Source of the DNA: JAEUUM01 sp038326165
GTDB lineage: Bacteria > Bacteroidota > Bacteroidia > Chitinophagales > Saprospiraceae
Direction: 5' to 3'
Assembly (NCBI GenBank): GCA_038326165.1
Contig: JBBQJT010000010.1
Coordinates: 15,479-79,478 of the forward strand
DNA: 64,000 nt
The position numbers were made by a program, and so were the translations under genes. Position 1 is the stretch's first letter. Each line of letters starts with the position of its first letter. The notes beneath the pieces are model-generated. The model did not search any database and was not told where the DNA came from. It saw only the letters and a list, made by a program, of their open reading frames with translations. Positions 51,318-61,743 of this stretch are shown here, piece by piece.

Positions 51318-53633
51318 ATGAAGTATATCTTATCGTGTGCACTAAGCCTAAGCAGCTTCTTAAGCTTTTGCCAATCCAGTGAATTGAGTTTGGGTGAATG
51401 GAAGATTTATAACTCTTACTATGGCGGGTACAGTGTTACACAAGCCAGTGATAAGGTGTACTATGCGAGCAATCAGGGAATACTTCAAGTGGGCAAAGAT
51501 CAATCCATTCAAAAACGTATTGACAGAACAAGTGGGTTAAATAATGTAAACTTTGGACCAATCAAATACACCCCATTCAAAAATACCTTAATCATCACCT
51601 ATGCCGATGGTGGAATTGATCTTTATCGCGGAGACAATGACATCAGCACATTGAATGAAATAGCCAATAACCAATCATTAACTGGAATTAAAACCCTGAA
51701 TGATATCGTACTGCTTGATGAATCCACTGCGCTGTTGTGTGCAAATTTTGGCTATTTGATACTGGACTTAAAAAAGGAAGAATTCAAAACAACTGTCTTT
51801 ACACCCTATGTGGTCAATTCAGCAATTGTCAAAGATGGTAGTATTTATCTGGCTACAGCACAAGGTGTATTTTTTGCCAATTTGAATGCTAACCTACAGG
51901 ACCTGAATAATTATACGCTACTTAAAGTCAATGGAAATGTTAAACCATATGAATGTACAGCGATTGCAAATTATAGAGGAGGCTTATATTTTACCCAAAA
52001 TGATACCTTATGGAGCCAATTCAATAATAATTTCAACAAAGAATATTTCAAAAACAAATTCACATTTAACTATTTAACCACTGAAGGAACATACTTATTG
52101 GGTGGTCAATTTTGCAAAGAAACTGCTTTTTGCGGTGGCCAATTGGTTCTGGTAAGTCCAGACGGAAGTTTAGAAGTAATTGGTCAGTCTTGTTTTGGAA
52201 GACCTTATTATGCCGTGGAAGATCAGAATAACGTGGTCTGGGTGGCAGACGAGTACAATGGGTTCCGAAAATTTTTTATTCCAGATAGATCATGTAGCTT
52301 TTTCGAGATCAATTCGATCAAACAACCGAATGCCTATGATATCGCAGTGGGTAAGGAAAAGGTTTATTTCAGTGCCGGTGGCTTATGCAATGGCATCAAC
52401 GCTTGCTTCAACGACCGCGGCATAATGGTATTTGATGATCAAACTGATCAGTTTAGCCAACTCAATGGAGATATTTATCCCAACCTCAAGCAATTTGAAT
52501 CCAACTGGGATTACCTAGATGTTCTGGTAGATCCCAAAAACCAACACATTTATACAGCCTCTTTTCTAGGAGGACTGATAGAATTCACCGGCGATACTGC
52601 CCTAATTTATAATTCGAACAATTCAGCTTTACAGAAAGCAATTGAAGATCCCTCACGCAACCGTGTAGGTGGGATGGCATTTGACAAGAATGGCAACCTC
52701 TGGATAAGCAACAATCTGGCAGCTGAACCCATAGTTGTTCAATATAGAAACAAAACTTGGAGAAGTTTTCCAGCATTAAATAGCAGAAACTTATTGCAAA
52801 TGCATGTGGATGACTCGAACAACAAATGGGTCATAAACGGATCAACAGCAGGGGGCCTGCTGGTATTCAATGAAGGAAATGATCCAAGCTCAGGGGTTGA
52901 TGATAAGTATCGTGAAATAAATAATGCCACTGCCAATCTACCAGTGAATCTCGTAAATTGTGTTCAGACTGACCTGAATGGGGATGTTTGGGTTGGAACT
53001 GGTTCAGGTCCGGTAGTGTTCGAATGTGGTAGTGATATCTTTAACTCTAATTGCAAAGCATCCCGAAGGATTATTTCACAAGATGGATTTGGCGCAGTCC
53101 TGCTGGAAACTGAAAATATTCGCTGCATCGCCATTGATGGTGCCAACCGCAAATGGTTTGGTACTGATAATGGTATTTTCGTACAGTCTGCTGATGGTGA
53201 AACCCAAATTTATCGCTTCAATACTGACAACAGTCCACTTCCTAGCAATGTAGTAAATAACATCACGTTCAATAACACAAATGGAGAAACGTGGATATCA
53301 ACTGCACTGGGAATATGCAGGTATCGTATGGAGGCTACCCAAGGAGGAAACCATACTGATTGCAATCTTTATGCTTTCCCTAATCCTATAACTCCGCAAT
53401 ACGATGGGCCAATAGTCATAACTGGCTTGGCCGTGAATTCAAGCGTTAAGATAACTGACACCCAAGGGAGGCTGGTCTACGAAACCAATTCCACAGGCGG
53501 ACAAGCTACTTGGAATGGGCAAGATTACAACGGACGCAAAGCTGATAGTGGCGTTTATCTGGTATTTGCCACCAGTACTGAAAACATTGAAAATCCTGAG
53601 GCTTGTACAGCTAAGATTGTTATTTCACGATAA
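51318..53633 (+). CDS. porZ: Type IX secretion system protein PorZ-like
   Basis: A 771-residue protein built like PorZ: signal peptide (about 1-18, ending FLSFCQ), two beta-propeller domains with repeated short strands (YYASNQGILQV, IYLATAQGVFFANL, WISNNLAAEPIV, WFGTDNGIFVQSA), and a C-terminal domain starting LYAFPNPITPQYDGPIVITGL and ending in CTAKIVISR. PorZ works with sortase PorU at the cell surface to attach cargo to its lipid anchor. Length matches the 776-residue P. gingivalis protein. The ATG at 51318 is preferred to 51288 because it precedes the signal peptide. It abuts convergent bshA. Confidence 0.85.
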   Translation: MKYILSCALSLSSFLSFCQSSELSLGEWKIYNSYYGGYSVTQASDKVYYASNQGILQVGKDQSIQKRIDRTSGLNNVNFGPIKYTPFKNTLIITYADGGIDLYRGDNDISTLNEIANNQSLTGIKTLNDIVLLDESTALLCANFGYLILDLKKEEFKTTVFTPYVVNSAIVKDGSIYLATAQGVFFANLNANLQDLNNYTLLKVNGNVKPYECTAIANYRGGLYFTQNDTLWSQFNNNFNKEYFKNKFTFNYLTTEGTYLLGGQFCKETAFCGGQLVLVSPDGSLEVIGQSCFGRPYYAVEDQNNVVWVADEYNGFRKFFIPDRSCSFFEINSIKQPNAYDIAVGKEKVYFSAGGLCNGINACFNDRGIMVFDDQTDQFSQLNGDIYPNLKQFESNWDYLDVLVDPKNQHIYTASFLGGLIEFTGDTALIYNSNNSALQKAIEDPSRNRVGGMAFDKNGNLWISNNLAAEPIVVQYRNKTWRSFPALNSRNLLQMHVDDSNNKWVINGSTAGGLLVFNEGNDPSSGVDDKYREINNATANLPVNLVNCVQTDLNGDVWVGTGSGPVVFECGSDIFNSNCKASRRIISQDGFGAVLLETENIRCIAIDGANRKWFGTDNGIFVQSADGETQIYRFNTDNSPLPSNVVNNITFNNTNGETWISTALGICRYRMEATQGGNHTDCNLYAFPNPITPQYDGPIVITGLAVNSSVKITDTQGRLVYETNSTGGQATWNGQDYNGRKADSGVYLVFATSTENIENPEACTAKIVISR

Positions 53634-54773
53634 TTAAACTTTCGCCCTACTTTCCTCCAGAACTCGTTCATACAATTGTTCATATTCTGGCAGAATATTA
53701 TGAATATCAAAACGCTTGGCTTGATTGAGTGCATTTTGTCTGAAGCGCGACAGCAAATCATCATCCAAAAGTAATTTTAGTGCATAGCTTGCCATGCTTT
53801 CTACATCACCAACGGGTGCCATAAATCCAGTTGTACCATGAATATTCACTTCAGGTAAACCTCCGATATCAGATGAAATAACTGGAACTTCGCACGCCAT
53901 TGCTTCCAATGCTGCAAGACCAAAACTTTCACTTCCTGATGGTATCAAGAATAAATCAGCAACTGCTAAAATCTCTTCAATGGCCTCTTGTTTACCCAAA
54001 AAACGGACGTCATCACAAATACCCAATTGCCTGCACATTGCTTCAAGGTTGATTCGTTCAGGTCCATCACCTATGAGCAATAGTTTGGATGGCAATTTTT
54101 CATGAATTTTTTTGAAAACTAGGACTACATCCTCTACTCTTTTAACTTTTCTAAAGTTAGATGTATGCACAATTATCTTTTCCCCATTTGGAGCAATGGC
54201 TTTTTTGAAATGATCCTTGTTGCTCCTTTTGAAGCGTTCAAAGTCAATAAAATTGTAGATTACTGAAATGTCCTTCTTGATATCAAAATTGGCAAAAGTG
54301 TCCTTTTTTAGGCTTTCAGAAACTGCTGTGACTCCGTCAGATTGATTGATGGAGAACTCAACTACGGGCGAAAATGCTCTATTGGTTCCAACCAATGTGA
54401 TATCTGTACCGTGTAGCGTGGTGATCAATGGCAAATATTTACCGTGTGTCTTGAGTATTTCACGAGCCAAATAACCAATTGTAGCATGCGGTATGGCATA
54501 ATGAGCGTGCAATAAATCCAAACCCTCATATTTGGCAACATCGACAATCTTGGAAGCCAATGAGGTGTCATAAGGTGGATATTCAAACAATGGATAATCG
54601 GTGTTAGGCACCTCGTGATAGAAAATATTTTCCCAAAAGTTTGTTAATCGCGCAGGTTGACTATAAGTAATAAAATGAATTTTATGACCTTTTCTGGCAA
54701 GACCTTTACCCAATTCGGTGGCTACAACTCCACTCCCGCCATACGTTGGATAACAAAGGATCCCAATTTTCAT
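53634..54773 (-). CDS. bshA: N-acetyl-alpha-D-glucosaminyl L-malate synthase BshA
   Basis: A 379-residue GT4 glycosyltransferase that makes GlcNAc-malate, the first step of bacillithiol. The opening IGILCYPTYGGSGVVATELGKGLARKGHKIHFITYSQPARL, with the following HEVPNTDYPLFEYPPY, is the BshA signature, and LLHAHYAIPHA plus the C-terminal LIPSGSESFGLAALEAMACEVPVISSDIGGLPEV (EX7E) are conserved. bshB and bshC are not in the window. It lies 22 bases downstream of the GT39-type gene and may share its transcript. Confidence 0.95.
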   Translation of the reverse strand: MKIGILCYPTYGGSGVVATELGKGLARKGHKIHFITYSQPARLTNFWENIFYHEVPNTDYPLFEYPPYDTSLASKIVDVAKYEGLDLLHAHYAIPHATIGYLAREILKTHGKYLPLITTLHGTDITLVGTNRAFSPVVEFSINQSDGVTAVSESLKKDTFANFDIKKDISVIYNFIDFERFKRSNKDHFKKAIAPNGEKIIVHTSNFRKVKRVEDVVLVFKKIHEKLPSKLLLIGDGPERINLEAMCRQLGICDDVRFLGKQEAIEEILAVADLFLIPSGSESFGLAALEAMACEVPVISSDIGGLPEVNIHGTTGFMAPVGDVESMASYALKLLLDDDLLSRFRQNALNQAKRFDIHNILPEYEQLYERVLEESRAKV

Positions 54774-54795
54774 GTCAAAATAGATTTAGTGATGA

Positions 54796-56478
54796 TTACA
54801 AACCGACGTTTGAGTTCTTTTGCAAAACAATCATATATTCCTTAGCACTTGGCTTGTAATTCATTGCATTCTTAACGTCAAAAGTATATTTGCTTTCATT
54901 GGGGCTGATATACTCTGCCCAACCAATAGGATGATAACTGATCATAATTTGTTTGTAAGCCCAATCAATAAACTTAGTGTCACCACCTTGTGGTATTGAC
55001 CAACTGAATGGATGATTCACCCAAACGACATAATCAGGCGGATTCTTTGTGAAATCATTCTTGAATTCTTTAGCCCAGGTTTTGACAATTTCAGGTTTTT
55101 GAACCAAGTTGCCACAATAAAAATGTCTTGAAGCACAAAACTTATCCGTGTACATATAGATCTGAGGCTCTGAACCCAAAACCATTAATTTTTCATCCGG
55201 CTTCATGACAGCGTTCAAGAAATCTCCAACTTTGCGAGATTCTGGAAAAGGATTGCTGCCATAAACCATTCTAACTACCTTTTCAGGATCCGCTGAGAAG
55301 AAATAGATTTTATTGGCATTGATGGTCAGAATTGATACCAAAAATAAAACTATCAAACTGATGGTCTTAGGATGATTGATCCATTTATTTGACGCCATCC
55401 ATTCAGTAGCCAAATTAACTGCCACAGCAAATAAGACCGCTATTGCCGGCAAAAAATGTATCCAATAATGTCCATAAAATCTCAAGCCAGGTGCTATTGA
55501 CAAAACTGATAATATGAGCAGTAGAGTCGTCAAGATCTTTCTTTTCAATGAGCTATCAAAGATCCAGCTCAAGATCAAGCCCAAACCTGCTGTGTACCAA
55601 ACCCATTCATAGCCAGATTTGATCAATCCCAATCGATCTTGAAAGTAACCCATTCCTCTTGAGAATTCGATACTTGTCAGGTATTGTTGTTTTGGAAACT
55701 CGTAGATGAAAAACCAAAATTCTTTCAGTGATCCTTGAGCAGCCAATATACCCACCATAAGAGCTACAGGAATGATACCACCAATTCCAAATAATGAGAC
55801 AGATTTTACGAGTTCAGAATTTTTTCTTTTTTCGCCCGACATGAAATGATCTAAAAAAATAGTAACAAGGGCAAATAAAATAAAGAAGGCTCCATTCTGT
55901 TTGATCAAAAATGACCAAGACATCAAGACACCTGCTAATATCCACATCCATGATTTATTGGCATGAAATGCTTCCCACAACATCCACAGACCACCAAGCA
56001 GGAATAAACAAAGCAAATGTTCTGCCTGTATGGTTAAGCCTGAGGCATGGGGGGAAGTACTGATAATGCTGTATGCCACCGCTGCCAACACACCAGCTGT
56101 AGGGTTAAGCATACGTCTAATCCAGCCAAACATAGCCAAGGAAGTCAGAATATTAATTATGAAGAAACCAATGTGCAAGCCAGTAACAGAGCTTCCAAAT
56201 ATACTGATCATGAAAGCATACATATAAAACAAACCCGGTGGCTTCATTTCATAAAAATAAGTGTAGGGCTTTTTTCCTTCCAACAGCAACTTACCCATGT
56301 ATGCATAAGTGCCTTCGTCACGCTCGTATGACATGTCTTTGTAATGCAGTCGCAATAAAAAAAACAAAAAGAGTAAACCTGCCAAGAGCACAGTACCTAG
56401 GATCGGTGCATATTTATCAGGAATGACAAGCGTTTTGGGTCTTGGAGCCTTAGCAGCAATATTTGGTTTCTTTGCCAT
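54796..56478 (-). CDS. GT39-type membrane glycosyltransferase
   Basis: A 560-residue integral membrane enzyme with about eleven helices, of the GT-C fold (glycosyltransferase 39/ArnT-like). The acidic first loop YERDEGTYAYMGKLLLEGKKPYTYFYEMKPPGLFYMYAF carries the catalytic Asp-Glu and the KPPG motif that contacts lipid-phosphate sugar. The C-terminal part faces the periplasm (DYVVWVNHPFSW). Donor and acceptor are unknown. It has its own promoter and precedes bshA. Confidence 0.88.
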   Translation of the reverse strand: MAKKPNIAAKAPRPKTLVIPDKYAPILGTVLLAGLLFLFFLLRLHYKDMSYERDEGTYAYMGKLLLEGKKPYTYFYEMKPPGLFYMYAFMISIFGSSVTGLHIGFFIINILTSLAMFGWIRRMLNPTAGVLAAVAYSIISTSPHASGLTIQAEHLLCLFLLGGLWMLWEAFHANKSWMWILAGVLMSWSFLIKQNGAFFILFALVTIFLDHFMSGEKRKNSELVKSVSLFGIGGIIPVALMVGILAAQGSLKEFWFFIYEFPKQQYLTSIEFSRGMGYFQDRLGLIKSGYEWVWYTAGLGLILSWIFDSSLKRKILTTLLLILSVLSIAPGLRFYGHYWIHFLPAIAVLFAVAVNLATEWMASNKWINHPKTISLIVLFLVSILTINANKIYFFSADPEKVVRMVYGSNPFPESRKVGDFLNAVMKPDEKLMVLGSEPQIYMYTDKFCASRHFYCGNLVQKPEIVKTWAKEFKNDFTKNPPDYVVWVNHPFSWSIPQGGDTKFIDWAYKQIMISYHPIGWAEYISPNESKYTFDVKNAMNYKPSAKEYMIVLQKNSNVGL

Positions 56479-56504
56479 AATTGGAAGGTATATAAACTTG
56501 TTTG

Positions 56505-56533
56505 CAAATCTACGAAGTCAAAATCGTAACAAA
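56505..56533 (-). promoter_or_regulatory. Promoter of the GT39-type gene
   Basis: On the minus strand TTTG (56533-56530), a 17-base spacer and TAGATTTG (56512-56505), matching the Bacteroidota consensus. Transcription would begin near 56498, 20 bases before the ATG. Confidence 0.65.
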
Positions 56534-56574
56534 GGCAATCGAATCACATTTGTCATTTGTTCATTCAAAATAAC

Positions 56575-57150
56575 ATGAAAAAAATTAAGGTGATCACGGT
56601 ATTGCATGCAGCATTCATTGACTTTGAAAGATCCTTAAAGTATATTTGTTGATGGAATTATGGTACAAAACCTAGAGCGCAGTTTCTTGAAAAAAATATG
56701 ACTTCTCTACAATCTAGCAATTTCCCTATATTTACCAACCCACAAAAGCTCGGACTTGAAGCAATTGCCAATGCTTGTCCACTTTCAGATGGTCCCGGGG
56801 TTTACATTTCAAGGCAGATTCTAACAAATTTAGGATTTTCAGCGATCTACAATGACAGCGTCAATTGCCTTGTTCCGCCACCGCCTGCGCCATTAAGTTC
56901 TTTTAGTTCAGTTGAAGAATTGATCAATTATAAAATTGTTCCCAATCCTGTAATCAATCAATTACAATTGATTGGAGACAGAAACAATATCACTAAACTG
57001 GAAATACTAAATTCCTTAAGAATTACGATTTTAGTCCCTGCGTTCAACGAATCTCTTATCAGTACCTCCGAACTTTACCCAGGAATATATTTCCTTCAGA
57101 TAGTGTTCAGTGACGGCAGTAAAAAGAGCCTGAAATTTATCAAACAATAG
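56575..57150 (+). pseudogene. C-terminal remnant of a T9SS cargo protein with one in-frame TGA
   Basis: One frame runs from ATG 56575 to the stop at 57148-57150 (191 codons before the stop), broken only by TGA at 56650-56652. The longest intact part starts at ATG 56698 (150 residues). It contains LGLEAIANACPLSDGPGVYISRQI, which resembles the stretch before the sorting domain of very large Saprospiraceae surface proteins. A type A sorting domain follows (YKIVPNPVINQLQLIG .. YPGIYFLQI .. SLKFIKQ). There is no signal peptide and the usual large N-terminal part is missing, so this is a truncated gene. It abuts the next cargo gene. Confidence 0.6.
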
Positions 57151-57151
57151 A

Positions 57152-58645
57152 ATGAAATACATCCTATACGGGTTGCTGCTATTAGCAGCAACCCAACTTT
57201 CAGCGCAAAAATATTACAGCAAATGGCCTTATGGTTATGATGCAGGTAAGGGAGATCCAAATTTTAAAACTTGCATATTTGATGTATCAACTGATACCTT
57301 CAAGACCTTTGACACACCTTCTCTCATGGGATTTAGAAGCTCCGTTGCTTCTATTTGTGACAGCCTTGGAAATTTACTCTTTTATTCCAATATCAACAAA
57401 ATATTTGATGCTCAACACAAATACATAGAAAACAGTGACAGCTTGAGTTTTGATAAAATATTATTTCAAGACCAAAAAGATGGCGGTGGATTCACCTCTC
57501 AAAACAATGTAATCATCAAACACAGTAAATGGACAGACAAATGGATTTTGATCCACTTAAACTTAATGCTTGCATCAGGACAAGGGCAACCCTATTTCCT
57601 AAGTCCCTTGTATTACACCATTATTGATCAGATGCCCAACGGCTTAAAGGTTACCAAAAAGAATCAGCCTATCATAGAAGGAAATTTTGAACAATTGGCG
57701 TAAACAAAACACGGAAATGGTGAAGATTGGTGGATCATACTGCCAGAACTAAACATTCCGAAATTTAATTTTATAAAATTGGATTCAAGTGGCCTTTATT
57801 TTAATCACCAACAAGAAATAGGTCAAGGATTCAACATCAATTGTGCTGCTGCTGGAGTACCTTCCATATCGCCTGATGGATCCAAGTTTGCCCGCTTTGA
57901 GAATTCTTGTGGTCTTGAATTATTTGAGTTTGATCGTTGTAATGGGATCTTATACAATCCTCAATTCTTAGCTTTGGACTCAATACTTTATCCAGGTGCT
58001 GGATCAGCCTTTTCTCCCAATTCCAGGTTCCTCTACATCAGTTCAAACACCTCCATATATCAAATTGACACATGGACTCAACCGCTTCAATTGCTTGAAG
58101 TAGCACATTATGATGGCTTCATGGATCCATTCAGTACTACTTTCCTGATGCTCGACCTGCAGCCAGATGGTAGAATATATATCAATTCAAGTAGCTCAGT
58201 AAAGTCAATGCACGTCATAGAATATCCAGATAGTTTGGGTGCAGCCTGTAATGTAAAACAACATAGTGTCAAATTGAATACTTTAAATTATTTGACCATT
58301 CCTAAAACGCCGAACCATTTATTGGGTGTGTTAGAAGGTAGTCCTTGTGATAAATCCTCAATGTCCACTAAATTACCCATAAAATCACTTAAATTTAATC
58401 TTTACCCCAACCCCATCCACAACGAGGAATGTATTATTGAATTAAATTCAGGCCTCTCGCATGCGCAGGACTATGAAGTTATGATCACCAATATCTATGG
58501 GATGCAGATTTATAAATCCAGTATTCCTGCTTACAGTTATATACATAGAATGAATCTAGCTGATCTGCCATCAGGTGTATATTTCTGCAATATCATCCAA
58601 AATGGACAGGTATTGGCTACCCAAAAGTTGGTGGTTGTGGATTGA
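57152..58645 (+). pseudogene. T9SS cargo protein interrupted by a single in-frame TAA
   Basis: The frame from ATG 57152 to TGA 58643-58645 codes for 496 residues plus one internal TAA at 57701-57703; both sides are in the same frame and read as one protein, with NFEQLA before the stop and TKHGNGEDWWIILPEL directly after it. The signal peptide (about 1-18, LLAATQLSAQ), the propeller-like PD40/WD40-type strands (SISPDGSKFARFE, AFSPNSRFLYISS) and the type A sorting domain (FNLYPNPIHNEECIIEL .. GVYFCNII .. ATQKLVVVD) are all retained. A recent nonsense mutation, a sequencing error or readthrough would each fit. Function unknown. Confidence 0.75.
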
Positions 58646-58797
58646 TCATAAAAGCAATGCTTCTTACATTATTTAGTATCTGAATTCAGCTGTGGAACAG
58701 AAGCTATGGATATGATGATGCAGTTTTTCAAATACCTTTAACGAATTATTATCATCTGCAAGTGCCTTGTTTCAATCCACCTAACTTTAAATTATTG

Positions 58798-58805
58798 TAA
58801 CTTTG
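58798..58805 (+). promoter_or_regulatory. -7 box of purF
   Basis: TAACTTTG fits TAnnTTTG and lies 23 bases before the ATG at 58829. A TTTC 24 bases upstream is a weak -33 candidate; another TAACTTTA lies at 58782. Confidence 0.5.
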
Positions 58806-58828
58806 TGGCTTGAATCCCCAGTAAGACT

Positions 58829-60724
58829 ATGAGTGACCAGATCCAACACGAATGTGGCGTTGCAATGATCCGACTTAAAAAGCCCTTGGCTTATTACCAT
58901 GAAAAATATGGTACGGCTCTCTACGGCATAAATAAACTTCAATTGCTGCTTCAAAAGCAACGCAATCGCGGACAAGATGGCGCTGGTATTGCTACCATTA
59001 AGCTCGGTATGCAGCCCGGTAAGCGCTACATTTCACGCAAAAGATCCAACTCTGCCAACTACCTCAAAGATCTCTTCGATGACGTCAATGCCAACTTTCA
59101 AGGTCTGACTGACGAACAAATTAATGATTCGGATTGGTTGAAGGAAAACTTACCTTATACAGGGGAGCTCCTTTTGGGCCACCTGCGGTATGGGACTCAC
59201 GGCAACAATTCAATAGAAAACTGCCACCCATTCCTGCGTCAAAACAATTGGATATGCAGAAATCTGGTTTTGGCTGGCAATTTCAACATGACCAATGTGG
59301 ATGAGTTGTTTGGACATCTGATTGAACTGGGACAATATCCTAAAGAGCGAACTGATACTGTCACCGTAATGGAGAAAATTGGCCATTTTCTGGATGATGA
59401 AGTACAGCGACTGTTTGATTGGTATAAGCCAGATGGATATTCCAACCAACAAATAAATGACCTCATTGTACACAATTTGGATGTGTTGCGCATATTGAAT
59501 AAAGCAAGTCGAAAATTTGATGGAGGTTATGTGATGGCTGGTATGCTTGGGCATGGTGACGCTTTCGTCATGCGCGACCCCAATGGCATTCGTCCTGCTT
59601 TTTACCATGAAGATGATGAAGTAGTAGTGGTAGCTTCCGAACGCCCCGCAATCCAATCAGTCTTTAATATCAATTTCAAAGATGTCCGCGAAATTAAACC
59701 CGGTCATGCCTTGATCATAAAGGCCGACACCACCTTATCGGAAGAGCCATTCATTGAACCTGGTGTCCTAAAAGCTTGCTCATTTGAACGCATCTATTTT
59801 TCAAGAGGCACTGACAAGGATATCTATACTGAACGCAAAAAATTAGGCGAATTTCTAGCTCCAAAAGTACTTGAAGCCGTCAATTATGATCTGGCCAATA
59901 CAGTTTTTTCTTTTATTCCCAATACCGCTGAGGTGGCATTTTATGGGCTTGTAGAGGGAATCGAAAAAGAACTCAATAAAGTCAAAGCCAAAAAAATTCT
60001 GGAATTGGGTCCAAATCCTTCAAAAGAAGCACTAGACGAAATTCTGGCCATGACCATGCGCGCCGAAAAAGTCATAGTGAAAGATGAAAAAACCAGAACC
60101 TTTATTGCAGACGAAGGTACACGCGACATGATGATGGCACACGTCTATGATGTAACCTATGGAATCATCCGAAATGAAATTGACACCTTGGTTTTGGTGG
60201 ATGACAGCATTGTGCGGGGCACAACTTTGCGTGATAGCTTAATAAGTATTGCCGCCAAACTCAAGCCGAAAAAAATTATTATTCTGTCCTCATCACCTCA
60301 AATACGTTATCCTGACTGCTATGGAATTGACATGTCCGTTATGGGCAAATTTGTAGCATTTCAAGCCATGATATCTTTGATGAAGAAGCATGGCAAATCG
60401 CATTTGCTGGGAGAAGTTCATGATCAATGTACCCTAACAAAAGAAGTTTTGAGACCCGATGGTATGAATCCAGTGACTTCACTTTACAATCATTTTACAG
60501 ACAAAGAAATATCTGACGAAATAGCTTTGATCATCACCCCTATAGGCATCAAACCTGAAATAGAAGTGATTTTCCAAAATGTAGATGACCTGCACCTTGC
60601 TTGTCCCAATAATACTGGTGATTGGTATTTCACTGGCAATTATCCCACTATTGGAGGACATCGAGTTTGCAATCAGAGCTTTGTGAATTTCATGAAAAAG
60701 AACAACGTTAGAGCTTACACTTAA
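58829..60724 (+). CDS. purF: Amidophosphoribosyltransferase, long Bacteroidota form
   Basis: A 631-residue enzyme that makes phosphoribosylamine from PRPP and glutamine, the first step of purine synthesis. The glutaminase domain opens with HECGVAMI, where Cys9 is the nucleophile after a short propeptide, and contains RNRGQDGAGI, LLGHLRYGTHG and GNFNMTN. The PRPP loop is TLVLVDDSIVRGTTL near residue 455. It is about 130 residues longer than the E. coli enzyme, with inserted segments in the glutaminase domain, a form known in Bacteroidota. It stands alone. Confidence 0.9.
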   Translation: MSDQIQHECGVAMIRLKKPLAYYHEKYGTALYGINKLQLLLQKQRNRGQDGAGIATIKLGMQPGKRYISRKRSNSANYLKDLFDDVNANFQGLTDEQINDSDWLKENLPYTGELLLGHLRYGTHGNNSIENCHPFLRQNNWICRNLVLAGNFNMTNVDELFGHLIELGQYPKERTDTVTVMEKIGHFLDDEVQRLFDWYKPDGYSNQQINDLIVHNLDVLRILNKASRKFDGGYVMAGMLGHGDAFVMRDPNGIRPAFYHEDDEVVVVASERPAIQSVFNINFKDVREIKPGHALIIKADTTLSEEPFIEPGVLKACSFERIYFSRGTDKDIYTERKKLGEFLAPKVLEAVNYDLANTVFSFIPNTAEVAFYGLVEGIEKELNKVKAKKILELGPNPSKEALDEILAMTMRAEKVIVKDEKTRTFIADEGTRDMMMAHVYDVTYGIIRNEIDTLVLVDDSIVRGTTLRDSLISIAAKLKPKKIIILSSSPQIRYPDCYGIDMSVMGKFVAFQAMISLMKKHGKSHLLGEVHDQCTLTKEVLRPDGMNPVTSLYNHFTDKEISDEIALIITPIGIKPEIEVIFQNVDDLHLACPNNTGDWYFTGNYPTIGGHRVCNQSFVNFMKKNNVRAYT

Positions 60725-60750
60725 TTTTTGTCATGAAATAGTGTTTGGGA

Positions 60751-61743
60751 CTAAGGATTCCTGACCGCCCAATCTTTGGCCAAATAGCTTAGAATAACAT
60801 CCGCACCCGCTCGCTTGATACTCATCAATGTTTCGGGCATCATCTGTTCATAATTCAACCAACCATTCCTGCACGCTGCCAACAGCATGGCACATTCACC
60901 ACTTACATGGTAGGCTGCAACAGGCGTGTTGAAGCTTTGCTTGAGCTTGCTAATGATATCAAGATAATGCAATGCTGGCTTAACCATTATAAAATCTGCT
61001 CCTTCCTCAACATCCAATGCCGCTTCTTCTAATGCCTCTTTGGAATTGGCAGGATTCATTTGATAGGTCTTTTTATCCTTGGGGATTTCATCTCCTTCGC
61101 GCGGAGCAGAATCCAATGCATCCCTAAATGGACCATATAATCCACTTGCATACTTGGCGGTATAAGCCATGATACCAGTGTCAGTAAAATTATTTGCGTC
61201 CAATGCTTGTCTGATAAACCCAATTCGGCCATCCATCATATCAGATGGACCCAGTATGTCAAAACCGGCTTCAGCCTGAGCAATTGACATTTTAGCTAGG
61301 ATTTCCAAGGTAGCATCATTGGCAATTTTGCCTTTGTGGACCAAGCCATCGTGCCCATCTATACTGTATGGATCCATTGCCACATCACTGATTAAGCAGG
61401 ATTCTGGAAAACGTGCTTTGATATCGCGAGCAAGTTGAAGATAATAGTTGTCAGGATGGTAAGAATAACTTGCAGTTTTGTCTTTAAACGATTCGGCAAT
61501 GGAGGGAAAAAGAATAAAACTCTTTAAGCCTAGGTTCATGCATTCCTCTATTTCATGAAATAGCAAGTCAGCCGACCATCTAAATGTTCCGGGCAATGAT
61601 GCAACTTCAGATTTTACGCCCTTGCCATCTACTAGAAACAAAGGCAACACAAAGTTTGAAACTTGCAATTGGGTTTCTTGAACCATATTTCTGATGGTTT
61701 CACTCTGCCTGTTGCGGCGCATTCTCTTATTCAATTCCATCAT
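60751..61743 (-). CDS. hemB: Delta-aminolevulinic acid dehydratase (porphobilinogen synthase)
   Basis: A 330-residue TIM-barrel enzyme that joins two 5-aminolevulinates to porphobilinogen in heme synthesis. The Schiff-base lysines are in FIMVKPALHYLD and GIMAYTAKYASGLYGPFRDA. At the metal site the sequence is SDVAMDPYSIDGHDG, with Asp instead of the Cys triad, so it is of the magnesium-using rather than zinc-using type. Its ATG overlaps the TGA of yidD by one ATGA, so translation is coupled. Confidence 0.96.
   Translation of the reverse strand: MMELNKRMRRNRQSETIRNMVQETQLQVSNFVLPLFLVDGKGVKSEVASLPGTFRWSADLLFHEIEECMNLGLKSFILFPSIAESFKDKTASYSYHPDNYYLQLARDIKARFPESCLISDVAMDPYSIDGHDGLVHKGKIANDATLEILAKMSIAQAEAGFDILGPSDMMDGRIGFIRQALDANNFTDTGIMAYTAKYASGLYGPFRDALDSAPREGDEIPKDKKTYQMNPANSKEALEEAALDVEEGADFIMVKPALHYLDIISKLKQSFNTPVAAYHVSGECAMLLAACRNGWLNYEQMMPETLMSIKRAGADVILSYLAKDWAVRNP

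Noticed and set aside
56650..57703. TGA or TAA read as sense (code change or selenocysteine)
   Set aside because: The broken frames in the window contain all three stop types, all intact genes use stops normally, and no SECIS-like structure was seen; mutation or sequence error is simpler.
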